Positions 26,658 to 35,270 of a DNA stretch of 64,000 nucleotides are shown piece by piece; positions within the stretch are counted from its first letter, which is position 1; every line of letters starts with the position of its first letter. Source of the DNA: CAWBXL01 sp963837365. GTDB taxonomy: Bacteria > Acidobacteriota > Terriglobia > Terriglobales > Acidobacteriaceae. Made by a program: the position numbers and the translations under genes. The stretch is from positions 930,001 to 994,000 of the forward strand of contig CAWIMW010000002.1 of assembly GCA_963837365.1 (NCBI GenBank), read 5' to 3'. A model generated the notes under the pieces. The model was not told the origin of the DNA and did no database searches. It saw only the letters and a list, made by a program, of their open reading frames with translations.

Positions 26658-26966
26658 CTATGCGGTCTGATGGCGACGCGTGGGTTTGGCTGCTCTTCCC
26701 ATGGTTGCCATGGCTGGAAATTTTCTTAATGGGGCCAGGGTCACGACATCTTCAGGCAGCACGGAATCCATGGGGACGTACACATCTTCGAAAAATTCTC
26801 TTGGGGCGATGCGGCGCAAGCCGTCACACCACTCCATCAAATAGTCACCTTTCTTTCCGGTGTGCTCGCGTCCCAGTGCGTCTACAAATTCGAGCGGCCT
26901 GGTCAGTTGTTTTGCTTTGATCAGGAAACGGGTGCGATAGGTGCTCCATTCACTCTCGTGCTTCAC
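26658..26966 (-). CDS. Hypothetical protein
   Basis: A soluble protein of 102 residues from the GTG at 26966 (KHESEWSTYRTRFLIKAKQL), chosen because GGGGGGAC stands five bases upstream; a longer reading from a TTG at 27017 has no ribosome-binding site. It contains EFVDALGREHTGKKGDYLME and GLRRIAPREFFEDVYVPM, an EHxGKxGDY pattern suggestive of a small ligand- or nucleic-acid-binding fold. The C-terminus is basic. Function not recognised. Confidence 0.55.
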   Translation of the reverse strand: MKHESEWSTYRTRFLIKAKQLTRPLEFVDALGREHTGKKGDYLMEWCDGLRRIAPREFFEDVYVPMDSVLPEDVVTLAPLRKFPAMATMGRAAKPTRRHQTA

Positions 26967-27302
26967 TTGCGTCCCCCCGTTGGGGAATTCCGATGCTGGC
27001 TGATTTTGTGTTGACAATTTTTGTCACCGCTCTGGGCTGGATGTTGGTTGAGCGTGAGGACGAATCTACGCGCAGAAAAGTTTGGGGTCAATTACACATT
27101 TGTTGTGCAATGGGGAAAAATCGGCCACGGATTCTCACGGATGAACACGGATGAAGTGATGGTTGAAAGATGGCGTGAGTGACGGCTTTGCGTGGGTTTT
27201 GTGGCGGGTAGATTATTTTCGGGAAAACTACAAGGCTTTATTTCCACAAGTTGCGCACAGAAAATGCAGAGTGCGGGAGGGAACACAAGGTCCCTCCACT
27301 CC

Positions 27303-27331
27303 GCAGTTGATTCGCTTCGCAAATCAACTGC
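27303..27331. repeat. Inverted repeat in gene-free 27018-27366
   Basis: GCAGTTGATT and AATCAACTGC form perfect 10-base arms around nine bases, inside an interrupted CAAGGTCCCT...CGGGATGACAG unit. An uninterrupted relative lies at about 28288-28320. The rest of the ~350-base gap holds only a CACGGAT-type direct repeat near 27124-27152. Confidence 0.55.
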
Positions 27332-27366
27332 TCCGGTCGGGATGACAGATTTCATTAGCTGAAAAC

Positions 27367-28242
27367 TTATAAACCTTTCTTGTGCAGGAATTCGCGGACT
27401 ACACTTGCGACTTGACGGTGCTCGCCGTCGATTGCGTAGTTGAGTTGGCGCATGTCGTCGTCGGTGATCTTTCCGGCTAGTTCATCTAAAGCCGTTTTTA
27501 CTTGGGGATGTTTGGCCAACATTTCTTCTCGCATCACGGGAACTGCCTCGTAGGGTGGGAAGTAGCGGCGGTCGTCTTCCAGGACATAAAAATCGAAGGC
27601 CCAGATCAGGCCGTCGGTGCTGTTGCCGGCGGTGATATCTACTTGCTTGTCTTTCAGGGACCGGGCCAGCAGGCCCATGTCCATGATGCGTGGCTCCCCG
27701 GCGAAGTGCAGGCCGTAGGTTGCTGCCAGGCCTTTGTAGCCATCGGGGCGCTCCATGAATTCGTAGCCGAATCCGGCGCGCCAAAGTGGAGCGTAACGCG
27801 CGGCTTGGGAGATGGTTTGAATGTGCAATTTGCGGGCGTCTTCCCCGCGGATTTGCATGGCGAAGGTGTCATCGAAACCCAGAGGTTGGCCTATTGCCAG
27901 GTTGAATTGCCGGGTGTAGGCGGCCTTTACCTTTTCGTAGACTTCTTCTTTTGTTCCCTGGGGAGCCTGTTTCAGAATCGCAGTCAGCGCGGTTCCCGTG
28001 TATTCGGGGTAGATGTCAATGCGTCCAGCAAGGATGGCTTGCTGGCAGATGTAGGTGCCTGCCAGGTAGAAGCGGCGCTCTACTTTCAGGTGGGTTTTGT
28101 TTTCGATTTGTTGGGCGAGGATTTCTCCGAGGATTAATTGTTCGGTGAAGTTTTTGGTGCCGATTACTATGCGGTTGGGGTGGGGCGGGCCACAGGAGAT
28201 TAGAGTGGCGCACAGCAGGAGAATTGCGACAATACGGCTCAT
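27367..28242 (-). CDS. Glycine betaine/choline-type ABC transporter substrate-binding lipoprotein
   Basis: A 291-residue protein starting MSRIVAILLLCATLISCG, a lipoprotein signal with the acylated Cys in the LISC box; the longer frame upstream runs into a repeat and lacks a signal. The mature part is an OpuAC/OsmF-type binding protein: IVIGTKNFTEQLILGEILAQ, then DIYPEYTGTAL and DITAGNSTDGLIWAF. Such proteins deliver quaternary amines to an ABC permease. It follows the permease by 108 bases, the gap containing a dispersed repeat. Exact substrate is inferred. Confidence 0.87.
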   Translation of the reverse strand: MSRIVAILLLCATLISCGPPHPNRIVIGTKNFTEQLILGEILAQQIENKTHLKVERRFYLAGTYICQQAILAGRIDIYPEYTGTALTAILKQAPQGTKEEVYEKVKAAYTRQFNLAIGQPLGFDDTFAMQIRGEDARKLHIQTISQAARYAPLWRAGFGYEFMERPDGYKGLAATYGLHFAGEPRIMDMGLLARSLKDKQVDITAGNSTDGLIWAFDFYVLEDDRRYFPPYEAVPVMREEMLAKHPQVKTALDELAGKITDDDMRQLNYAIDGEHRQVASVVREFLHKKGL

Positions 28243-28350
28243 GAGTTGTTGGCGTAGCCTGAGTTCTGTGGTGATGTCAGCAAAACACAAGGTCCCTCAA
28301 CTTCGCTCGGGATGACAGAGTTGATGTAGTTGATGGAATTCATGGTCATT

Positions 28351-28983
28351 CTATTTTGGGCTTAGGCGTTTTTCCAGCCAACCCAGGCTGGCGTCGGCTG
28401 TGATTGCCAATAATGCTGCCGGGATTGCACCAGCCAGTATCACTGAGTTGTTTACCATCGCCAGACCGCGAAATATGAATTCGCCGAGGCCTCCGGCGCC
28501 GATCGCCGCCGCTATAGTGCCGATCCCGATTGAGAGCACCAGCGCTACGCGCAGTCCGGCGATGATTACGCTTAGTGAAAGCGGTAACTCGACTTGCCAC
28601 AGTAACTGGCGGCTGGTCATACCCATGCCTCGCCCGGCTTCGATTACAGCAGGGTCTACACTACGAATTCCTACGTAGGTGTTGCGGATCAGCGGCAGCA
28701 GCGCGTAGAGCGCCAGCGCCAAAATTGCCAGACGGTCGGCGCGCTCGCCGATCCAGGGCGCGGGTAGAAGAAAGCCGAACAGCGCGAGGCTCGGTATGGT
28801 TTGAATGATGTTGGCGGTGCCGATCACTGGCTTGTTCCAGATTGGCTTGCGCGAAATCAGGATGCCCAGTGGGATTCCTACTGCGGCGGCGAGGAAGGTT
28901 GAAACCCCCACCAGCCACAGATGTTCCAGGGTCAGGTGCAAGACCTGATCGGAGTTCTGCAACATGAATTGCCAGACGTTCAT
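28351..28983 (-). CDS. ABC transporter permease, OpuB/YehW type
   Basis: A 210-residue inner-membrane permease with five to six predicted helices. The cytoplasmic ATPase-contact loop is DPAVIEAGRGMGMTSRQLLWQ shortened by family standards to EAGRGMGMT..QLL, and ANIIQTIPSLALFGFLLP is characteristic of the osmoprotectant permeases. GAGGTCGCC precedes the ATG. It sits 10 bases after the ATPase gene, forming one transporter with it and the downstream lipoprotein. Confidence 0.88.
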   Translation of the reverse strand: MNVWQFMLQNSDQVLHLTLEHLWLVGVSTFLAAAVGIPLGILISRKPIWNKPVIGTANIIQTIPSLALFGFLLPAPWIGERADRLAILALALYALLPLIRNTYVGIRSVDPAVIEAGRGMGMTSRQLLWQVELPLSLSVIIAGLRVALVLSIGIGTIAAAIGAGGLGEFIFRGLAMVNNSVILAGAIPAALLAITADASLGWLEKRLSPK

Positions 28984-28993
28984 GGCGACCTCG

Positions 28994-29746
28994 CTATAGC
29001 TTCAGTTCTCCATTGCCGAATGCGGTCATGTACTGCCTGACTAGTGGCTCAGAGGATTGCAAGAATTCTTTGGGTGTCACTACCGTGACCAACTTTCCTT
29101 CTTCCATCAGGGCGATACGAGTGCCTAGCAGCAGGGCCTCCCGCAGATCGTGAGTCACGAAGACCACTGTCTTTTGCAAGCGCTGTTGCAGCGCCCTGAA
29201 TTCATTTTGCAGCTCGGTGCGAGTGACCGGATCGAGCGCTCCGAAGGGTTCGTCCATCAGCAGGATTGGGGGATCGGCGGCCAGGGCACGGGCGACGCCG
29301 ACGCGCTGACGTTGTCCGCCGGAAAGTTCGCGGGGATAACGGGCAGAGAGTTGCGGATCCAGTCCCACCAGTTGCAACATTTCCTGCACACGAGTTTCAA
29401 TCTTTTCCTTTGGCCAATTTTCTATGCACGGAACCAGTCCAATGTTGCGGGCCACGGTGAAATGCGGGAACAAGCCGGTTTCCTGAATTACATAGCCGAT
29501 CATGCGGCGGAGGCGGATTGCGTCCCACTCGCGGGTCGAACGGCCGTCTACGCGCAAGTCTCCTTCGGTGGGAACGAGAAGATGGTTGATAAGCTTCAGC
29601 GTGGTGGTTTTGCCTGAGCCGCTTCTGCCTAGCAGGACCAAAGTCTCTCCACGAAGGATGGTGAGATCTAGGTTGTGGATTAGTTCCCTGCGGTCAGAGA
29701 GACGGTAGGAGACATCCGAGAACTCGATGAGGGGAGTGAGGCTCAT
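28994..29746 (-). CDS. ABC transporter ATP-binding protein, OpuBA type
   Basis: A 250-residue ATPase: Walker A LGRSGSGKTTTLK (about 38-50), Q-loop in VIQETGLFPH, signature LSGGQRQRVGVARAL (about 141-155), Walker B ILLMDEPFGALDP (about 160-172) and switch His in VTHDLREAL. It lacks the C-terminal CBS pair found in the longer OpuAA/ProV proteins. First gene of the transporter operon. Confidence 0.9.
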   Translation of the reverse strand: MSLTPLIEFSDVSYRLSDRRELIHNLDLTILRGETLVLLGRSGSGKTTTLKLINHLLVPTEGDLRVDGRSTREWDAIRLRRMIGYVIQETGLFPHFTVARNIGLVPCIENWPKEKIETRVQEMLQLVGLDPQLSARYPRELSGGQRQRVGVARALAADPPILLMDEPFGALDPVTRTELQNEFRALQQRLQKTVVFVTHDLREALLLGTRIALMEEGKLVTVVTPKEFLQSSEPLVRQYMTAFGNGELKL

Positions 29747-29813
29747 GCTGGCGCTAGGTACGGTTTGAGTAGATTAGACGGTGTGATGGCTTGTGTCACC
29801 ACTGGAAAGAGGC

Positions 29814-29839
29814 GGTGGCAGCCGGGAGGGGCTGCCACC
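29814..29839 (-). terminator. Hairpin downstream of superoxide dismutase
   Basis: GGTGGCAGCC and GGCTGCCACC form a perfect 10-base-pair stem with a 6-base loop, 27 bases beyond the sod stop codon. On the minus strand it is followed by GCCTCTTTCC, only a weak U-run, so termination is plausible but not certain. Confidence 0.5.
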
Positions 29840-29865
29840 ACGTGTGCACCGATAACTCCTCAAAC

Positions 29866-30483
29866 TTACTTGCCGGACTTTGACGCCTCGTAACGCTTGT
29901 TCACTTCGTCCCAGTTGATTACGTTCCACCAGGCCGCCAGATATTCGGGACGGCGGTTGTTGTATTTCAGGTAATAGGCGTGCTCCCAGACGTCATTGCC
30001 GAAGATGGGGGCAAGGCCTTGCGACAGGGGATTGTCCTGGTTCGGCGTGCTCATGACTTGCAGGTCACTGCCTTTCAAGACTACCCATGCCCAGCCTGAG
30101 CCGAATTGTTTGGCGCCGGCATCGTTGAATTTGGTTTTCAGGTCGGCAAAACTGCCGAAGGACTTCTTGATCGCTTCCGCGATGGGGCCGGTGGGGTCGC
30201 CTCCACCTTTGGGTTTCATGATCTTCCAGAACATGGAATGGTTGACGTGGCCTCCGCCGTTGTTGCGGACGGCGCCGCGGATGTCTTCGGGAACCGAACT
30301 CAAGTCTTTGATCAGGTCCTCGACGCTTTTGGATTGCAGGTTCGGGTGCTTTTCCAGGGCCGCGTTGAGGTTTTTTACGTAGGCTGCGTGGTGCATGTCA
30401 TGGTGCAGCTTCATGGTTGCGGTGTCGATGACTGGTTCGAGCGCGGCGTAGTCGTAGGGTAGGGGTGGTAGTTCGTGAGCCAT
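29866..30483 (-). CDS. sodA: Superoxide dismutase, Mn/Fe type
   Basis: A 205-residue cytosolic enzyme with the four metal ligands of the family: His in LHHDMHHAAY (about 27), His in GGGHVNHSMFW (about 82), and Asp/His in NDVWEHAYYLKY (about 168-172). GSGWAWVV and the GGG just before HVNHSMFW favour the manganese type, though metal preference is not certain from sequence. GGAGG precedes the ATG at a good distance. It converts superoxide to peroxide and oxygen. Confidence 0.92.
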   Translation of the reverse strand: MAHELPPLPYDYAALEPVIDTATMKLHHDMHHAAYVKNLNAALEKHPNLQSKSVEDLIKDLSSVPEDIRGAVRNNGGGHVNHSMFWKIMKPKGGGDPTGPIAEAIKKSFGSFADLKTKFNDAGAKQFGSGWAWVVLKGSDLQVMSTPNQDNPLSQGLAPIFGNDVWEHAYYLKYNNRRPEYLAAWWNVINWDEVNKRYEASKSGK

Positions 30484-30681
30484 TTTATCTTCTTCCTCCT
30501 TGTTTAAGATGTCAGGAAAGCGGGATTGGGTTCAAGTTCGGTGTCCGTAAATCGATACAAGAATGCTGAAAATCCTAAACGTTCACACAATCGGGCGTAT
30601 TACGGGCGTAACTTTTCGATGGCGTCACCCACAGTCTACCATCCGAAAAAGGACATTGGGCCTAGTACGAGGGGGAATCCA

Positions 30682-33210
30682 ATGGGTGAGAAGATCACCC
30701 AGCAGGCAGAGAAAGACGGCGCGCGGGTGAAGCTTCTCCGACAGGCATTGGCCCGTGGGACGCAGGGTTTTTTGCCTGGGCAATCTGCGGCAGATTCCGA
30801 GGCGTCCAACGTTCTTACCTCCGACAATCCAGAAGTGCAGAAGGCGTATCTGGAGCAGTTGCTGGAGTGCGCTCCGGAAGCGTTGACCATTCTTGATGGG
30901 CAATTAAAAATCACGCGGATCAACGGTGAGTTTACGCAGATGTTCGGGTTTCAGCCGGAAGAGGCGATTGGTAAGACCATCGAGGAGTTGATCATTCCGG
31001 CAGACCGACGGATGGAAACCCGCTGGACCCGGGATGTAGTGGCCCAGGGGCAAAGGGTCACGCTTGAAACCAAGCGCCAGCATAAGGATGGAACCCAGCT
31101 GGAGGTTTTGATTTCTGCCGCTCCGGTGCTGGTGGATGGCAAAGCGGTGGGGGCTTACAGCCTGTATCGCGATATCTCAGAGCAGAAACGGGCGGAAGAG
31201 CTCAGCCGGGCGCTGTATCAAATTGCGGAAAAGACCAGTTCTGCGGGGAGTTTGCAGCAGTTTTACGCTGAAGTACATGCGATTCTGGGCGAACTATTGT
31301 GCACACGAAATTTCTGTATTGCTCTTTATGACGCTCACAGTCAAGTGCTGACCTTTCCTTATTTTGTCAGTGAAAGAGCGACTACCCCGGAACGGCGGAA
31401 ACTTGGTCGCGGACGAACGGAGTATGTCCTGCGCACGGGCGAGCCTTTGTTGTGTACTCCGGAAATTTTGAACGCTCTGCTGGAAGAGGGCGAGGTGGAA
31501 CAGCCGCGGCTTCCTTGTATCGACTGGCTGGGAGTGCCGTTGAAGTCGGCGAACGTAACTTTTGGTGTAGTTGCAGTACAGAGCTATACCCCAGGCGTAC
31601 GGTTCCGCCAGCGCGACAAAGAGATATTGATGTTTGTCTCGTCCCAGCTGGCGAGCGCGATTGAATACAAGCGCAGCGAGGAAGCACTGCGGCAATCGGA
31701 AGCTCGCTACCGTTCGTTGGTCGAATCTGCGGTATATGGCATTGGGCGGTTTAGCCGGAGTGGGAACTTTCTGGACCCGAACCCTGCATTGGTGGCCATG
31801 CTGGGATACGAAGCGGCAGAAGAAGTACTGGCGTTGTGTCCGCGCAAGGATGTATTTTTCGATCCCGCAGAATGCGGACGTCTGATGGAAGACTTCCGCC
31901 AGGGCAAGCGGCTTAGCAATGTGGAAGTACGATGGAAGCGGAAGAGCGGGCGGTCGATCCTGGTGCGATTGAGCGGATGTGCGGTCGCGCAGCCGGACGA
32001 TCAGCAGGTGATCGAGTTTATTGCTGAGGATGTCACCGAGCATCGGATATTGGAAGACCAGTTCCGGCAGGCGCAGAAAATGGAAGCGGTCGGGCGCTTG
32101 GCCGGGGGGGTTGCGCATGACTTCAATAATCTGCTGCTGATTATTCGCGGCTATACCGAAGTGTTGCTGGAGAGGACCAATCTTTATGATCCGTTGCACT
32201 CCAAGATTGAAGCCATCATGCAAGCGGCCGAACGGGCCACCAGCCTCACGCGGCAGCTGTTGGCCTTCAGCCGCAAGCAATTGCTGGAGCTGAAACTGGT
32301 TGATCTCAACGCCATTGTGATTGGGTTGGACCGGTTGCTGAAACCGCTGGTCGGGGAGGGTATTAATTTGAACTACCGGCTTGCTTCTGACCTGGGCCGC
32401 GCACGAGCTGATGCCGGTCAGATGGAGCAGGTCATCATGAACCTGGTGGTGAACGCCAAGGATGCTATGCCATCCGGCGGAGATATCAGGATCGAAACTT
32501 CCAATGTGGTGCTGGGCGAAGAGATTCGCAATGAGTATAGTTACTTCCAACCGGGGTCTTATGTGGTCCTCACGGTCTCAGATACCGGCCATGGCATGGA
32601 CAAGGAAACACAGTCGCGAATTTTTGAGCCGTTTTTTACTACCAAAGAACAGGGGAAAGGCACAGGGCTCGGGCTTTCCACCGTGTATGGAATTATCAAG
32701 CAGAGCCGGGGGTACATTTTTGCGCAAAGCCAGGTCAATGTAGGGACAACCTTCCGTATCTATCTGCCGAGAGTGGAGGATGCGGTGGACGCGCAGAATC
32801 CGATGCCCGTCGCGAAGACGGCCAAGGGCGGATCGGAGACTGTGCTCCTGGTCGAAGATGAAGAATCAGTGCGGGAGTTGGTGAAGGAGACACTGGAGAG
32901 CAAGGGATACAAGGTGCTGGAAGCGGAGCAGGGGGATGTCGCTCTGAGGATTGCGACGTCTCATCCCGGGCAAATTGATATTTTGATTTCCGATGTGGTC
33001 ATGCCGGGGATGAGTGGGCGGGATTTGGCGAAGAAACTCAGCGAAACCCATCCACACATCAAGATTCTTTACGTGTCCGGGTATACAGAAGAGGCCATTA
33101 TTCATCAAGGAGTGCTGGAGGCGGGGACGGCTTTCCTGCAAAAGCCGTTTACCTTGCAGGCGCTTTCGCGTAAGGTGCGGGATGTATTGCATCCCTCGCC
33201 GGGGGATTAG
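30682..33210 (+). CDS. Hybrid sensor histidine kinase (PAS-GAF-PAS-HisKA-HATPase-REC)
   Basis: An 842-residue soluble sensor with no obvious membrane span. The start at 30682 is chosen because GAGGGGGAA lies just upstream; the open frame extends 52 codons further without support. Domains in order: PAS (about 58-180), GAF (about 190-330), PAS (about 345-455), HisKA with phospho-acceptor His479 in GGVAHDFNNLL, HATPase (NLVVNAKDAMPSGG, DTGHGMDKET, GKGTGLGLSTVYG) and a receiver with Asp771 in LISDVVMPGMSG. It likely senses a cytoplasmic signal and phosphorylates its own receiver. No response regulator is adjacent. Confidence 0.9.
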   Translation: MGEKITQQAEKDGARVKLLRQALARGTQGFLPGQSAADSEASNVLTSDNPEVQKAYLEQLLECAPEALTILDGQLKITRINGEFTQMFGFQPEEAIGKTIEELIIPADRRMETRWTRDVVAQGQRVTLETKRQHKDGTQLEVLISAAPVLVDGKAVGAYSLYRDISEQKRAEELSRALYQIAEKTSSAGSLQQFYAEVHAILGELLCTRNFCIALYDAHSQVLTFPYFVSERATTPERRKLGRGRTEYVLRTGEPLLCTPEILNALLEEGEVEQPRLPCIDWLGVPLKSANVTFGVVAVQSYTPGVRFRQRDKEILMFVSSQLASAIEYKRSEEALRQSEARYRSLVESAVYGIGRFSRSGNFLDPNPALVAMLGYEAAEEVLALCPRKDVFFDPAECGRLMEDFRQGKRLSNVEVRWKRKSGRSILVRLSGCAVAQPDDQQVIEFIAEDVTEHRILEDQFRQAQKMEAVGRLAGGVAHDFNNLLLIIRGYTEVLLERTNLYDPLHSKIEAIMQAAERATSLTRQLLAFSRKQLLELKLVDLNAIVIGLDRLLKPLVGEGINLNYRLASDLGRARADAGQMEQVIMNLVVNAKDAMPSGGDIRIETSNVVLGEEIRNEYSYFQPGSYVVLTVSDTGHGMDKETQSRIFEPFFTTKEQGKGTGLGLSTVYGIIKQSRGYIFAQSQVNVGTTFRIYLPRVEDAVDAQNPMPVAKTAKGGSETVLLVEDEESVRELVKETLESKGYKVLEAEQGDVALRIATSHPGQIDILISDVVMPGMSGRDLAKKLSETHPHIKILYVSGYTEEAIIHQGVLEAGTAFLQKPFTLQALSRKVRDVLHPSPGD

Positions 33211-33217
33211 TTTCCAC

Positions 33218-33282
33218 AGGCGCTAAAGCGCGTCAAATTGAACGCTTTATTACGGCATTGCAGAATGTCGTGCCCTCCCGGA
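33218..33282 (+). repeat. AGGCGCTAAAGCGCG element, copy 1
   Basis: Begins AGGCGCTAAAGCGCG and ends about 50 bases later in TGCCCTCCC. A second copy in the same orientation lies at 34396-34460, so the two bracket msrP. Confidence 0.7.
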
Positions 33283-33413
33283 CGCGAATTCCAGGTTTTA
33301 TTTGGTTTTTCCGCCTCATCCTGTGAAACTTTCTTGCGGGTTGTGCGTCGTATTCAGTTGGTTTACCGAATCCCGCCGAAAGACTGGCGCGTACAATGTC
33401 CACAAGGGTTTCT

Positions 33414-34370
33414 ATGCTTATCAAAAAGGCTTGTGATATTCGCTCCTCCGAAATTACTTCTAAAAGCTTGTATTTAAATCGTCGCAAGTTCCTGACAGGA
33501 ACGGCTTTGGCTGGCGCGGCAGCCTTGGCGGGCAGCCGGTTCAGCGAGTTGTGGTCTCCTTCGGATGTGGTGGAGGCCAATGACAAGATTCCTGGCATTC
33601 AAAGCAGTCCGCTGTCTACTACCGAGAAGCAGACTCCTTACAAAGACGTCACCAACTACAACAACTATTACGAGTTTTCGACGGACAAGTATGAACCCGC
33701 CGGATTGGCACAGAAGTTCAAGACCCGGCCGTGGACGGTCACGATTGATGGCGCGGTAAAGAAGAAGCAGAAGCTGGATGTGGATTCGATCATCAAGATG
33801 GCCACTCCGGAAGAACGGATTTATAGGCATCGCTGCGTGGAAGGCTGGTCCATCGTGGTGCCGTGGGTTGGATTTTCGCTGAGCGAGCTCATCAAGCGCG
33901 CGGAGCCTTTGGGCAAGGCAAAGTACGTGCAATTCACGACGATCCTGGATATGCAGCAAATGCCGGGACAGCGGTCCGGAGTACTACGCTGGCCCTACAC
34001 CGAAGGGCTGCGGATGGATGAGGCCATGCATCCGCTGACGCTGCTGTGCTTCGGATTGTATGGGGAGACGCTGCCCAATCAGAATGGAGCGCCGCTACGG
34101 ATTGTGGTGCCGTGGAAGTATGGTTTTAAGAGCGCAAAAGCGATCGTGAAGATCACCTTCACCGACAACGAGCCCTCGACTACCTGGAGCGAGGCGGCGC
34201 CTTCGTACTATGGTTTTTATTCGAATGTGAACCCCAATGTCGGGTACTTCCGCGACCAATCCTCAGAACGGCGGCTGGGAGAGTTTCTTAAGCGAAAGAC
34301 CCTGATGTTTAACGGCTACGACCAGGTGGCGAGCTTGTACAACGGGATGGACCTCAAGAAGTTTTACTGA
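33414..34370 (+). CDS. msrP: Periplasmic methionine-sulfoxide reductase, molybdopterin subunit
   Basis: A 318-residue protein with a Tat signal: NRRKFLTGTALAGAAAL after a ~20-residue leader. The sulfite-oxidase-fold core has the molybdenum-ligating Cys141 in HRCVEGWSIVVPW, and GVLRWPYTEGLRMDEAMHPL and VPWKYGFKSAKAI, typical of MsrP (YedY). It repairs oxidised methionines in periplasmic proteins with electrons from MsrQ. The start at 33414 follows AAGGG; an ATG six codons upstream is possible. Confidence 0.92.
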   Translation: MLIKKACDIRSSEITSKSLYLNRRKFLTGTALAGAAALAGSRFSELWSPSDVVEANDKIPGIQSSPLSTTEKQTPYKDVTNYNNYYEFSTDKYEPAGLAQKFKTRPWTVTIDGAVKKKQKLDVDSIIKMATPEERIYRHRCVEGWSIVVPWVGFSLSELIKRAEPLGKAKYVQFTTILDMQQMPGQRSGVLRWPYTEGLRMDEAMHPLTLLCFGLYGETLPNQNGAPLRIVVPWKYGFKSAKAIVKITFTDNEPSTTWSEAAPSYYGFYSNVNPNVGYFRDQSSERRLGEFLKRKTLMFNGYDQVASLYNGMDLKKFY

Positions 34371-34395
34371 ACAATTCTTGTATAGGATCGCGGCC

Positions 34396-34460
34396 GCAGG
34401 CGCTAAAGCGCGGTCTTGAATAATGGTTTTGTGGCGCGGCTGGAAGCCATGCCCTCCCAC
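34396..34460 (+). repeat. AGGCGCTAAAGCGCG element, copy 2
   Basis: Same start and same TGCCCTCCC end as copy 1 at 33218-33282, in the same orientation, between msrP and msrQ. The middle differs. Confidence 0.7.
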
Positions 34461-34499
34461 GATAGCTCTGGGGTATTGATGAGGTGACTGTAAGAGAAC

Positions 34500-35162
34500 A
34501 TGGTTCGCGCGCTCAAAGTCTTGATATTTTTTCTCTGCCTGGTTCCGCTTGGTTTGCTGCTAGGGAAGTTCTTTGGCCTGCATCCGACGGACATGAGTTC
34601 GTGGGGGGCCGGGTTAGGGGCCAACCCGCTTGAGGTCATTACCCACTCGACCGGCGACTGGACGATGCGGTTTTTGCTGGTCACCCTGGCGATCACACCC
34701 CTGCGCAAACTCACCCATCAAACCTGGTTGATCCGCTTTCGCCGCATGCTGGGATTGTTTGCTTTCTTTTATGGCACGCTCCACTTCCTTACCTACGTTT
34801 GGTTCGACAAAAGTTTTGTGATCCACGACATGATTGAGGACATTGCCAAGCGGCGGTTCATCACCATGGGGCTTACCGGGTTTGTGCTGATGATTCCCCT
34901 GGCGCTGACTTCGACTGCTTGGGCCATTCGAAAGATGGGCGGGAAGCGCTGGCAGGTGCTGCACCGGTTAATTTATGCAAGTGCGATTGCAGGAGTGATT
35001 CATTACATATGGCTGGTGAAGGCGGACCTTACCAAGCCTTTGCAGTATGGGGCGATTCTGGCAGTGTTGTTGCTTTATAGGATCGTGGTTGGGATCAGGC
35101 CAAAAAGTGGGCCGGGGAAGACGGTGCCGGTTCGGGCAAAGATGGAAGTTTCAGAAGGTTAG
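34500..35162 (+). CDS. msrQ: MsrPQ heme-binding membrane subunit
   Basis: A 220-residue inner-membrane protein of the MsrQ/YedZ (ferric-reductase-like) family with six predicted helices. It has TGDWTMRFLLVTLAITPLR, FRRMLGLFAFFYGTLHFLTY and WQVLHRLIYASAIAGVIHY, containing the His residues expected to bind heme. It passes quinol-derived electrons to MsrP. GAGGTGACTG stands upstream of the ATG. The 129-base gap to msrP is wider than usual and is filled by a repeat element. Confidence 0.92.
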   Translation: MVRALKVLIFFLCLVPLGLLLGKFFGLHPTDMSSWGAGLGANPLEVITHSTGDWTMRFLLVTLAITPLRKLTHQTWLIRFRRMLGLFAFFYGTLHFLTYVWFDKSFVIHDMIEDIAKRRFITMGLTGFVLMIPLALTSTAWAIRKMGGKRWQVLHRLIYASAIAGVIHYIWLVKADLTKPLQYGAILAVLLLYRIVVGIRPKSGPGKTVPVRAKMEVSEG

Positions 35163-35208
35163 TGCACTCCCCGCCGGCGTTATTCGCAGGCCATCGTGCT
35201 GCTTCCTG

Positions 35209-35262
35209 GTTCGTGAAAAGCAGATTCCTCCTGGTCGCTGCGCTCCTCGTCGAAATGACAAA
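35209..35262. repeat. Half copy of the CATTCCGAC-family repeat
   Basis: Carries AAAGCAGATTCCTCCTGGTC and CTCCTCGTCGAAATGACA, matching one half of the palindrome at 15688-15795. The other half is missing. Confidence 0.6.
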
Positions 35263-35270
35263 TTCAGGTG

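Noticed and set aside
31294..32550. A 418-codon open frame antisense to the hybrid sensor kinase
   Set aside because: It lies wholly opposite well-conserved kinase domains, has an atypical composition rich in Gln, His and Pro, and shows no recognisable motif; it is a by-product of codon bias.
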